NCBI RefSeq assembly: GCF_006124995.1
Contig: NZ_QEWN01000112.1
Coordinates: 48,534 to 112,533, forward strand
Direction: 5' to 3'
Source of the DNA: Vibrio sp. Hep-1b-8
GTDB lineage: Bacteria > Pseudomonadota > Gammaproteobacteria > Enterobacterales > Vibrionaceae
DNA length: 64,000 bases
The translations under genes were made by a program, and so were the position numbers. The stretch's first letter is position 1. Each line of letters begins with the position of its first letter. This document shows, piece after piece, positions 8,637-20,100 of this stretch. The notes below the pieces were generated by a model. It did not search any database and had not been told where the DNA came from. It was given only the letters and a program-made list of their open reading frames with translations.

Positions 8637-10694
8637 CTATCGGCCCATATAGGCTACAATCACCTTATCTTCACCTAAGGTTCTTGAAAATACGTAAGCG
8701 TTGTCATTCATAATTTGTAGGTGTTTGCCCGCGCCAATGGCAGGATGTTTTTGACGGAACTGACCGAGACTCTGCCAGTGAGAAAGCAGTTGTTTTCTTT
8801 CACTATCCAATTTCCACACCATGTCAGAGCGAGTGCCTTGATGAAAATCATCCGCATAAGGCCCAAGCTCACGGCCCACTTCATCACCATAATAGATCTG
8901 TACCGCTCCTGGGCTTAGCAGGAGAGCATTGGCCGCATTGCGCTGCATGTCGAACGATTTGAAGCGGTTAAAGAACAGCTCGGTATCGTGAGAAGACATA
9001 TAACTTACAGGGGTGAAGTCTGGCGTTGACTGAATCGAGTCTGCGTAGTTTTGGTAAACCTCCTGCATTTGAGAGAAACATGCTGCACCTTTATCAAGTT
9101 TTTTCTGCATATCGAAGTTAATCAAAGCATCAAAGCCTTGGTCAGCATAAGGTGAGCGATAGGCCGAATGACCCCATACTTCGCCCATCATCCAAAATGG
9201 CAGACCTTGCTGGCCATTCTGTTCTCTCCATATTGATAAACCGTCACTCGCAGCTTGTTTGAGCTTGAGCCATACGTCACCCTCTACGTGTTTGACCGTG
9301 TCGACTCGAAAGCCATCGATTCCAAAGCGCTTCACCCAGTCAGATTGCCACTCTACCAAGTAGTCAGAGACGGTGTAGTTGTCTCTATTCACCACACGTG
9401 TATCAGGATTGTTGAGCAACCACTGAGGCGGGCGAACAAACTTGGAAGACTCGGTGCGAAAATCGGGTAAACCCGCTAGATTCATTGTGGTGTCGCTACT
9501 TCCGGGTTGAGAGTAACCAGGCAGCCCTGCTCGTACCCAATCAGGGCCCCACCAATTAATCCACTGATCGCTTTGATAATCGATATGATTGTTGTAGCTG
9601 TGCCAATTTTGCTCGGGTTGCGGTTTCCACTCTGCCCAACTATCTGGTAGTGCATCGCTGCGGGAAACCTGCAAGTTGTCGAACTGCATGTCTGCCAGAG
9701 TGGCGTAACCTGAGTGGTTGACGACCGCATCCAGAAGAACCTTGATGCCGCGTTTATGTGCTTCAGAAACCAGAGTGCGCAGATCCTCTTCACTGCCGAA
9801 GTTTTGATCTATTTTGGTGAAGTCGCGAGTCCAGTAGCCATGGTAAGCATAGAAGGGAAAACTACCGCTCTCTCCGCCACCGACAAAACCATGCACTTGT
9901 TCAACAATTGGCGACAGCCAAATAGCGTCTGTACCTAAGCTCTTGATGTAGTCTAGCTTGCTAATTACCCCCTTGAGGTCACCACCATGGAAAGTGCCCA
10001 CTTCTTGTTGTTGGTCTTTTTGACGTTGGTAGCTGTGATCATTGTCGGTGTCGCCATTGTGAAAGCGGTCGACCATAACAAAGTAGATATTGGCATTGTG
10101 GTAGCTAAATTGAGGTGTGTTCTCGGGAGACACGACAGGCTCTAAGAGGACTAAACCGCCACTGCTCTTAGCTGGTTTTAGAGTGACGGTGTTGCTGGAT
10201 ACTGTCACCATTTTCCCGCTTAATGCATCTCTTAGCTGGGTACCTTCTGCAAACGTATCACCAAGGTTAATGGTGACCTCTTTTCCGGAATACTGACGGC
10301 ACTGAACATCAGGGATCGGTCGATTAAATGTTTTGTCACTTTTTGTCGCCTGTCGAGCGACAGTCAAGGTATTGAGTTCAGGATCTAAGCTAAAGGCATA
10401 GTCGCCACTAAAACGAATATTTAGGGGAAGAATGGTGTCCTTTCCGCAGCTTAGAGACAGTGGGCGACGAAATTTCACTTTTTGATTCTCTGGCGCTTTG
10501 CATGTTCCTTCTATGCCGGAAATCGTTAGCTGGTAGCTCTCCTTGTTTAAAGATAAAACGACCGGTTCAGAAGCCGAAAGAGGGACATCTCGAGTGGTTG
10601 TCGTGGTCGACAACGTAAGCGTAGGGCTGGCGAATACAGGAACACTGCACAGTACAGCAAGCATAATAGTGTTGGGCACAAATGGGCGTTTCAC
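8637..10694 (-). CDS. malS: Periplasmic alpha-amylase, MalS-like
   Basis: 685 residues, close to E. coli MalS (676). GTG start at 10694 with AAGGA six bases upstream, followed by a signal peptide ending near VFASPT. An N-terminal all-beta domain (about residues 25-200) precedes a GH13 barrel. The four GH13 regions are readable: DAVVNHSG, GFRVDTVKHV (nucleophile Asp), GEVWG (acid/base Glu) and SSHDTELF (stabilising Asp). It would cleave long maltodextrins in the periplasm. It is a single-gene unit facing aroG, with a shared terminator between them. A loose MalT-box-like stretch upstream was too weak to annotate. Confidence 0.9.
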   Translation of the reverse strand: MKRPFVPNTIMLAVLCSVPVFASPTLTLSTTTTTRDVPLSASEPVVLSLNKESYQLTISGIEGTCKAPENQKVKFRRPLSLSCGKDTILPLNIRFSGDYAFSLDPELNTLTVARQATKSDKTFNRPIPDVQCRQYSGKEVTINLGDTFAEGTQLRDALSGKMVTVSSNTVTLKPAKSSGGLVLLEPVVSPENTPQFSYHNANIYFVMVDRFHNGDTDNDHSYQRQKDQQQEVGTFHGGDLKGVISKLDYIKSLGTDAIWLSPIVEQVHGFVGGGESGSFPFYAYHGYWTRDFTKIDQNFGSEEDLRTLVSEAHKRGIKVLLDAVVNHSGYATLADMQFDNLQVSRSDALPDSWAEWKPQPEQNWHSYNNHIDYQSDQWINWWGPDWVRAGLPGYSQPGSSDTTMNLAGLPDFRTESSKFVRPPQWLLNNPDTRVVNRDNYTVSDYLVEWQSDWVKRFGIDGFRVDTVKHVEGDVWLKLKQAASDGLSIWREQNGQQGLPFWMMGEVWGHSAYRSPYADQGFDALINFDMQKKLDKGAACFSQMQEVYQNYADSIQSTPDFTPVSYMSSHDTELFFNRFKSFDMQRNAANALLLSPGAVQIYYGDEVGRELGPYADDFHQGTRSDMVWKLDSERKQLLSHWQSLGQFRQKHPAIGAGKHLQIMNDNAYVFSRTLGEDKVIVAYMGR

Positions 10695-11105
10695 GTTACA
10701 TCCTTGAGGTCATCGTATTGGTGGCTAAATACTCTAACCTAGCAAGTTGTGCCCAACATCATTCCCATCATCTACGCCCTAAATTCCGAGAGTGGTCACA
10801 TTATCTTTTACTAGAGGAGGACATTAGTGAGTCATTCTTATTGGGACGTATGTTGGTAAATGGGAGTATGTATTCTCATTTTTGAAACTTTTATCAATTA
10901 TTTGCATGAAAAATTACTATCAATCGCCCCGACAGCCTAAATAATGTGCAATACGTTATAATTAGCAATATTACTGTTTATAAATGACTCAAATAATCGC
11001 TGGAATAAGCTGCGATTTTTGCTATTTTAATCCGATAAATAAAATGATACCAAGTGTTTCCATCCCCTTGATATTTCATGAGGGAGATGTAGTGAGGAAC
11101 CGTTT
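10695..11105. other. Divergent intergenic region, malS / giant adhesin
   Basis: 411 bp with no convincing gene of normal size. It must hold the promoters of malS (leftward) and of the adhesin gene (rightward). The right half is AT-rich (about 10870-11060). A 10-codon ORF with a good ribosome-binding site lies at 10827-10859 (separate entry). No clear binding site for a known regulator could be read. Confidence 0.5.
10827..10859 (+). CDS. Ten-codon ORF with strong SD (possible leader peptide)
   Basis: GTG 10827 preceded by AGAGGAGG at a 6-7 nt spacing encodes MSHSYWDVCW and stops at 10857-10859. A short imperfect hairpin (GAGTAT/ATTCTC) follows. Two Trp and a Tyr in ten codons is unusual, but so short an ORF can arise by chance. 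It lies 247 bp upstream of the adhesin start. Function is unknown. Confidence 0.2.
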   Translation: MSHSYWDVCW

Positions 11106-14100
11106 ATGGACGTGGATGTTTTGCGCCAAGCTGCTGTGATTAAAGAAATTTCTGGTGATGTAGTTATAGTTTCTCCGGATGGGAAAGCACGTAAAGCCGA
11201 AGTCGGTGACACGGTTGCAAAAAATGAGATAGTGATTACGGCGAATCAGTCGACTATTGTGATGGAGTCGCCAACGGCCGCATATCATCTCGATTCAAAT
11301 GCCATCGCTATAGAGCCCGATGTGGGTGAATGGGGGGCGGTTCCTATTGCCGGCGAAGTCAATTTTGAGCTGGCTAACCTTAGTGACGGTGCGTTCGATG
11401 AAGCGGAACTAGCCGCCATTCAAGAAGCTATTTTAGCCGGCGCGGACCCTACAGAATTACTTGAAGCGACTGCCGCTGGCGGCGGAGCAGGTTCTGCAAA
11501 CGCAGGTTTTGTGACCATTGATTATAATGGTGCAGAAGTGCTAGCAAGCACCTTCTTCGAAACCTCTGCTTTTGCGTCCAATAACCTTGATGAAACCGAT
11601 GAAGAGGATAGACCATTAGTTTTTTCTGCTGGCGGGGAAAGCGTAAGCGAATCTTTGGTTGAAGGATCTTTATCTCAAGGTACTTACCCACAAACGATCA
11701 CAAGCTCAGCTACGATTTTGGCTGGCGACTTACCGCTTGATCCCACTTCGTTTATTCCCAACGCTATTTCGCTAGCATCTCTTTTAAGTGAGTTGAATAG
11801 CGATATCACTTCTAACGGGCAGCCCGTTACGTTCAGCTACAACGCCAGTGAAAATGCGATTGTTGGCGTTTTAGGTGGCGAAGAATTACTCCGTATTGAT
11901 ATCGATACCAGCAATCTTGGTAAAGACGTTGTTCTTGAACTTACCACCACGATTTCTCAGCCAATTGACCATGTTCCTTCTGTTGCTGGCGGTCAGGTTG
12001 CTTTCGACAATGATCAGATTGTCGTGTCTTTCGAAATTGAAGGTAAAGATAGTGGCGGCAACTCGATTCGAACGCCAATTGATGCTCAGGTCACCATCGG
12101 GGATGGTGCCAATGCTGAATTTACTGCGATTGATAGCGCCAATGTTTTTGAAGCGGGTCTGAATGATGGATCGGGTGTTGGGGCAACGAATACGGAATTT
12201 GAAGGGACGCTTAATGGTGCCTTAGGGAGCGACAAGGTAACTGAACTGCAGATTGATGTTGATGCATTTAATGCGGCGCAGCAGGATTCAGCGATCACCT
12301 CGCAAGGTCAAACTATTATTCTGGAAGCCGTTGATGGCCAGCCGGGTGTTTATTCAGGTTATATCTTACTTGAAGGTGTGCGAGTTGATGTACTCAAGAT
12401 CACTATCGGTGATGTGACCAACAGTGACACTTCATTTAGCGCGGATTACAAAGTAGAGCTTCTGGATGAACTTGATCAGGGGCAGCAGGGCATGGATTCG
12501 ATCGCTATTCCGCTACCCGTATTCGCGATTGATGCAGATAACGACCAGTCACAACGCTCTCAACTAGTGATTAACGTTGGCGACGATGTTCAGGTCGTTG
12601 TCGACGGTAGTTTGACTGTCACAGAACCAGATTTTGGCGCCACTGAAACCAGCAATGAAATTGATGTGATTACTGAGGCCGGGGCGGATAATGGCCAAGT
12701 AACGTCGTTTACCTTTGATGGCACTAAGTACCCACTTGAAGAGGGCAAAACCGAATATGCCGTTACTGACGGTACTGTCAAGATCACCGCAGATGGTCAG
12801 TTATCCTTTATTGCTGACAGTAATCTTGACCACAAAACCAGCGATACGATTACTCACACCATAGTTGTTACCGTCACCGATAAAGACGGTGACACGCTGA
12901 CCAGCACCGTGGGTCTTGCGATTGCAGACGGTAAAAATCCGCTGATTAACAGCATCACGTCAGTCGATGTGTTTGAGGCGGGGCTGAATGAAGGTTCACA
13001 GGTTGGGGGGACGAACACTACCGCCACGGGCACGATTGACTTTACCACAGGCAGTGACAAAGTCGTCGCGATGGGCATTGATGTTAAGGCGTTTAATGAT
13101 TCATCGACACTTAAATCAGGCGGTAAGGATGTGGTGCTTGAAGAAGTTTCTACTGGCGTTTATCGCGGCTACATCACCACAGACGATGGTAAACAAGTCG
13201 ACGTACTGTCTATTATCCTCGATCAAAATAAACTTGGTGAGTACCGCGTCACCTTGCTTGAGGAAGTCGATCATTCAACCCAAGGGCAAGACACTTTAGC
13301 GGTCAGCATTCCAGTCTATGCCGTTGACAGTGATGACGACCATTCCGCCAATAGCAACCTAGTGATCAATATTGGTGATGACCTACAAGTGGTCACTAAT
13401 GGCAGTTTAAGCGTCACCGAACCGGATTATATCGGCACGGCAGCCAGTAACCAGATTGATGTGATTACTGAGGCTGGGGCGGATAATGGCCAAGTAACCT
13501 CGTTTACGTTTGATGGTAAAGAATACACGTTCGAAGAGGGCAAAACCGAATACAAAGTCACCGATGGTACAGTAAAAATCAGCGCTGACGGTCAGTTATC
13601 CTTTATTGCTAACAGTGACCTTGACCACAAAGCCAGCGATACGATTACCCATATCATAGTGGTTACCGTTACCGATCAAGATGGCGACAAGCTAACCAGC
13701 ACCGTCAATCTGGATATTACTGATGGTAATGACCCAGTGATCAAAAGCATCACGTCAGTCGATGTGTTTGAGGCGGGGCTGAATGAAGGCTCACAGGTTG
13801 GGGGGACGAACACCACCGCCACGGGTCTGATTGACTTTACCACAGGCAGTGACAAAGTCGTCGCGATGGGTATTGATGTTAAGGCGTTTAATGATTCATC
13901 GACACTTAAATCAGCTGGTCAGGATGTGGTGCTTGAAAAAGTCTCAGACGGAGTTTATCGCGGCTACATCACGGAGAATAACGTAAAAGTTGATGTCTTC
14001 ACCATTACACTCGATAAGAGCAATGTCGGTGAGTACAGCGTTACCTTGCATAAAGAAGTTGACCACCCTACGCAGGGGCAGGACAGTCTAGCGGTCAGTA

Positions 14101-17100
14101 TTCCAGTCTATGCCGTTGACAGTGATAACGACCATTCCGCCAATAGCAACCTAGTGATCAATATTGGTGATGACCTACAAGTGGTCACTAACGGCAGTTT
14201 AAATGTCACCGAACCGGATCATATCGGCACGGCAGCCAGTAACCAGATTGATGTCATCCCCAAAGCGGGGGCGGAGAACGGTCAAGTAACGTCGTTCACG
14301 TTCGATGGCACAAAGTATGCGCTAGAGAGTGGCAAAACCGAATACAAAGTCACCGATGGTACAGTAAAAATCAGCGCTGACGGTCAGTTATCCTTTATTG
14401 CTGACAGTAATCTTGACCACAAAACCAGCGATACGATTACTCATACCATCGTTGTGACGGTGACCGATAAAGACGGCGACACGCTGACCAGCACCGTGGG
14501 TCTTGCGATTGCAGACGGTAAAAATCCGCTGATTAACAGCATCACGTCAGTCGATGTGTTTGAGGCGGGGCTGAATGAAGGCTCACAGGTTGGGGGGACG
14601 AACACCACTGCCACGGGCACGATTGACTTTACCACAGTCAGTGACAAAGTCGTCGCGATGGGCATTGATGTTAAGGCGTTTAATGATTCATCGACACTTA
14701 AATCAGCTGGTCAGGATGTGGTGCTTGAAAAAGTCTCAGACGGAGTTTATCGCGGCTACATTACAGAGAACAACGTTAAAGTTGACGTCCTGACTATTAA
14801 GCTCGACCAAACTAAGCTTGGCGATTACAGTGTGACACTGCATCAAGAAGTCGATCATGGTGCACAAGGTCAGGATAGCCTGGCTGTGAGTATTCCAGTT
14901 TATGCGGTCGACAGCGATAACGATCATTCAGCTAACAGCCAGTTAGTGATAAACATTGGCGATGACTTACAAGTCGTTACTGATGGTAGTCTGAGCGTTA
15001 CTGAGCCGGATCATATCGGCACGGCAGCCAGTAACGAGATTGATGTGATTACTGAGGCCGGGGCGGATAATGGTCAAGTAACGTCGTTTGCCTTTGATGG
15101 TAAAGAATACACGCTCGAAGAGGGCAAAACCGAATATGCCGTTACTGACGGTACGGTTAAGATCACCGCAGATGGTCAGTTATCCTTTATTGCTGACAGT
15201 AATCTTGACCACAAAACCAGCGATACGATTACTCACACCATAGTTGTTACCGTTACCGATCAAGATGGCGACAAGCTAACCAGCACCGTCAATCTGGATA
15301 TTACTGATGGTAATGACCCAGTGATCAAAAGCATCACAGCAGTCGATGTGTTTGAAGCCGGATTGGGTGACGGCTCAGGTTCAGGTGCGACTGACATTAC
15401 CGCAGAGGGTGTTATTGATGTTACCACTGGCAGTGATGAAGTTGTCGCACTGGCCGTCGATGTTAAAGCATTCAATGATGCCTCGACTCTTACATCGGAT
15501 GGTAAAGACGTAGTGCTTGAAGAGGTTTCTGCGGGTGTTTATCGCGGGTATATCACTGAGAACGGTGTCAAAGTCGATGTACTGACTATCACGCTCGACC
15601 AAGACAAGCTTGGTGAGTACAGCGTTACACTGCACAAAGAAATCGACCACCCTACGCAGGGGCAAGATAGTGTTGCCGTGAGTATCCCGGTTTACGCAGT
15701 AGACAGTGATAACGACCATTCCGCGAATAGCCAGTTAGTGATCAACATTGGCGATGATCTTGCCACGATTGATGGCTTTGCAGATGGTAGCAAATTTAAA
15801 GTCAACGAAGATGATACCGTGACAGGCTCTTCACCGGGTCAGCCGTACGTTACCGGGGAGTTTGATACAACTCAAGGCGCAGATACGGTCGTTAAGTACG
15901 AGTTAGTCAATCTCGGTAGCTCTGAAAGCGGCCTTAAGTCAGGTGGCGTTGAAGTGACAATTCAAGATGTCAGCACACCGACGGGGCCAACTGTATATCA
16001 TGGCGTTGCCAATGGTAATGTGGTCTTCACGCTTGAATTAGCAAGTGACGGCAGCTACACCTATAGCCAAATTAAAGCGCTCGACCATGCTCAGGGTGAA
16101 GATAGCTTAACCATCCCATTTGATGTGGTAGCGATTGATCGTGATGGGGATAAATCCCAACCTATTCGCCTACCTATTGAAGTAACCGATGACAAACCAA
16201 CTTTAACTGGTACCACTGGTGCTACACAAGTCGATGAAGATGACTTATCTGGAGTGGGCTCAGACCAGAATCACAGCACTCACGTCTCTGGTTCATTCAC
16301 CGTTACTGAAGGCGCGGATAGTGTTGTTAAATATGAATTAGCCGATGCTGATAAAATTCTCGAAGATTTAACCAGTGGCGGTGAAGACCTTTCATGGCGA
16401 CCGGTTGCACAAAACGGAGCTGAGTTTAGTTATACAGCGCAAACGGCAAGCGGTGATGCGGTGTTTACCATCATTTTTGATACGGCTGACAATAGCTACC
16501 GTTTCGAACTGCTTAAATCCCTCGACCACCTTGCTGGTGACAGAGAGAACAGTCTTCAGATCGATTTCACTATCAAAGCCACTGATTTTGACGGCGATGA
16601 GAGTAATGTGATCACTTTGCCTATTCGAGTGGTAGATGATATTCCGACCTTAACGGGACAGGCGCTTACCGCTGAAGAGGGAGAAGGCTGGAGTAGTACG
16701 GTCAATATGTTTGCCAATCAGACTGATAAAGGCGCCGACAATGCCACTCTGACCCAGATAGAAGGGACTCAAGACAGTCATGGTGCACAAATCGTATTTG
16801 ACGATGGAAATGGCAACTACACCAGCGTGGTAGATTTGAAGCCAGGTGCTCAAAGCCTATTTGTATTTGAACAGACTACAGGTTCAGGTGGTCAGGTTAG
16901 CCAACGCCATATCGGTTGGTTAGAGGTTAATTCCGATGGTGAAGTCAAGTTCGCAGCGGTTAAAGACCTTGAGCACAGCGGAGATGAAATCAACTTTACA
17001 GTCAATATCACGGCAACTGACGGTGATAAGGATACGTCAGTGGTGCCCCTGGATATCACCATCACAGACCATGAAGCTGAGCCGATAGCGCTTAAGGTGG

Positions 17101-20100
17101 TCACTTTCGAGGATGCGGGTCGCGACTCGCAAATCAACTATGCCGCGGGCAATGAGCCTGAGAGGGAAAATCTACAGGATAATCAAACTGGTCTGGCTGA
17201 CTCACCAGCTAAAGTAGCACTATCGGTTGATCTATTTGATAGAGATAACGCAGAGGATATTGGTCAGTTGACCATTGAGAAGGGTCAGCACCGAGGCACG
17301 TTCTACTACGAAGAAAATGGCGTGTTCTACAAGTTACAACCCAACGCTTCTGGAGATATTATCTTTGATGGCTCGGTTCTAAAACAGAGCTTTACGCAAA
17401 ATGGCGCGCATACGACGGCCACGATTGACAACCTCTACTTTGTTCCAGATCGTAACTTTTCGACGGGTGGCAAAGGCGTTCAAATCAACTATCAGCTGCA
17501 AATTGATAATAATGGCAGCAACGACCATACCCTCGATTCAAGCTTCAATATTGAGATTGAAAGTGTAGCGGATATCGCAACTTGGAATGATGCTAATAGC
17601 CAGTATCATTACTCGTTAACCGAAGATGGTGACAACGCTACTCTCGAACTTCAAGCGGTAACCCAAGATAAAACTAGATCAGAGACAATAAGCTATGAAC
17701 TTCGAGCAACAGCAGGCGAGGGTAAGTTCGAGCTTGTCGACAAAAATGGCCACCCACTGAGTCCGGATAGTAACGGCGTTTATCATGTCTCATCGGCAGA
17801 TATTAATACCATTCAGGTCAATCCAGTTGATAACTTCTCGGGTACGATTAAGCTGGAAGCCGTCGCAGTGACCACTGAAACTAGAAACCCATTATCAGGT
17901 AAAAAGGAGGCACACTCTGCACCACAAGAATTGATCTTCGATGTCGCACCGCAAGCCGACAAAGGTAGCTTCAGCGTTAATCGTATCAATATCTTCGAAG
18001 ATAATGCAGCCACTCAGGACACGCTTGATCCGACAACTGATCGTGATCCGTTTACCCTTAATGAAGTGATTACCATGTCACGATCGCAAGACAGTGATGG
18101 CTCTGAAACGCTTTATGTGCGTATTTCAGGTATCACTGAAGGTGCTGAGTTGGTTTGGGCAGGGAGCGGTGCTAGCCAAATTACAGAAGTGACGGTTAAC
18201 GGAATTACTTACAAAGAAATCCCATATGACCAGCTTAACAACGTAGAAGTTGTTCCAAAGCTACACAGCAATAATGACTTCAAATTTGATGTCACGGGTG
18301 TTGTGAAAGACAGTGCATCTCTGAGTACCGGTACTCAGGTCAGTGAGCAAGTGTTAGGTACTAAAACGGTTAACGTTGAAGTGAAGGGGGGCGTCGACAT
18401 TCCAAAAGGCGATACGATCGGTTCCGGCTGGACGAATTTCAGTGAGAATGGCGTTGATGGAGTTGAAATCACCATCAAAGAAGATAAAGCGGCCGAACTT
18501 AAATTTACGATCCAGTCTGGTGAGCATGCTGACAATGAGCATGACACTTCCGAATCTGTGACGGTTCTACTATCAAACATCCCTCATGGTGTGGTGCTAG
18601 AAGACAGCGATGGCACTGTGATTGATTTGAACTTTGTTGGTTATGAAACCGGACCAGATGGTAAACCAGATACGGACAAGCCTATCTACGAAGCGAACAT
18701 CACAGGTGATGTTAACAAGACTGGCATTGTGATTAAGCCCGTTGCTTCATCAACAGAGAACATCGATTTGAAAGCCACGATCATCGTGACTGAAAACGAT
18801 GGTCATAGCCGTAGCTTTGAGCAAATTGTGCGCGTCAATGTTGAGCCTGTCATTGATACCAACCTGAATTACAAAAATGAAACCTCAGTTGGCCTTGAGG
18901 ACTCCGCTATCAGCATCAACTGGTACCCAGAAGGTAAAGATTATCCAGATAGTGATGAGCACTTTACTTCGATTACTATTGGCGGCATTCAGCCTGGTTA
19001 CACCGTTGAAGTCGCAGGTCAGCCCGTGGCGGTTAACTCCGATGGTACTCTTGTCATAGAGCCTCGACCAGGACAGTCGTTTGCAGACTTTACCACTGAG
19101 GCTCTCAAAGACGGCTTTATTAAAATCACGCCACCGAAGGATTCAAGCACAGACTTCGATCTGACGACTAAAGTTGAGATAGAAGAGCGCGATCATGAAT
19201 ACACCAGCGATAATGTTGTTGGTGAAGGTGGACGTGTAACGGCAACGCTTACCGGTTCGGTTCATGTTGAAGTGAGTCCTGTCGTCGAGCCTGAAAACGC
19301 TGATAACAGACTGGTTGTGACCAATGAAGCTGGCGATGCTATCCAGACGACAATTCAGGCTGATAATAAAGGTCTGATTCGATTTACCACTAACAGTGAT
19401 AATACGAGTACAAATGGCGAGTACGTAGTTAAGTACCATAACACCGACGCTTCATCGAATGAGTTGGTACAAGATGTCGTTATTCAGTTGACCGATGAAA
19501 AGGGTAATGCATTGTCTGATGCTGTTCTTAGCCAACTGGTGGTGACGGGGGCAGCTTATGAAGGTGATGGTCGTTGGGTGATTGTAAATGAAGACAACTT
19601 CAGTATTAGCGCACCTCACGGGCTGGATTTTCACCCTGACCAGCCAAATCAACCGAATGTCTACAACAAGCTCACCTTAACGGTCTACACTCAGGTTATT
19701 GATGAAGGCGAAGACGCCCATGAAAATTCACTGATAGATCGTCGTGAAACATCGTTAGAACTTTCATTCCCAGAATTGGTGAATTCAGGCAATGAGGTGG
19801 CGGCTTCCATTACGATTGATGACCATGCAATTATCACCGGAACTGAGGATATTCAGGTCGATTTAGGTCATCAATTGAATAACATCATTACCTTCGACCC
19901 ACCTAAAGGCAATGAGTCTGCCGATGAGGTAACGATAGTCATTGATAGCCATGTGATGATCGGTGGTACCTCGTATCCGCTTCACATCGTCGGTGCAGAA
20001 GTAGACTTTGTTGACGGTAAGTATGTATTCCAGACCCATATATCAGATAAAGGTGTGGTTGAACCATTTGATGGTTTAATGCTAAATCTGCCAAAAGACT

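Noticed and set aside
10741..11070. MalT boxes for malS
   Set aside because: Only loose matches to GGGGA(T/G)GA were seen (near 10760 and 11062) and no paired arrangement.
12854..15719. Several minus-strand frames of 65-110 codons inside the adhesin gene
   Set aside because: They recur at the same place in each repeat unit and are low-complexity Ser/Val/Thr shadows of the coding strand.
12138..15760. Regular repeats as a CRISPR array
   Set aside because: Period about 792 bp within a single open frame, with no short repeat-spacer pattern; these are protein domain repeats.
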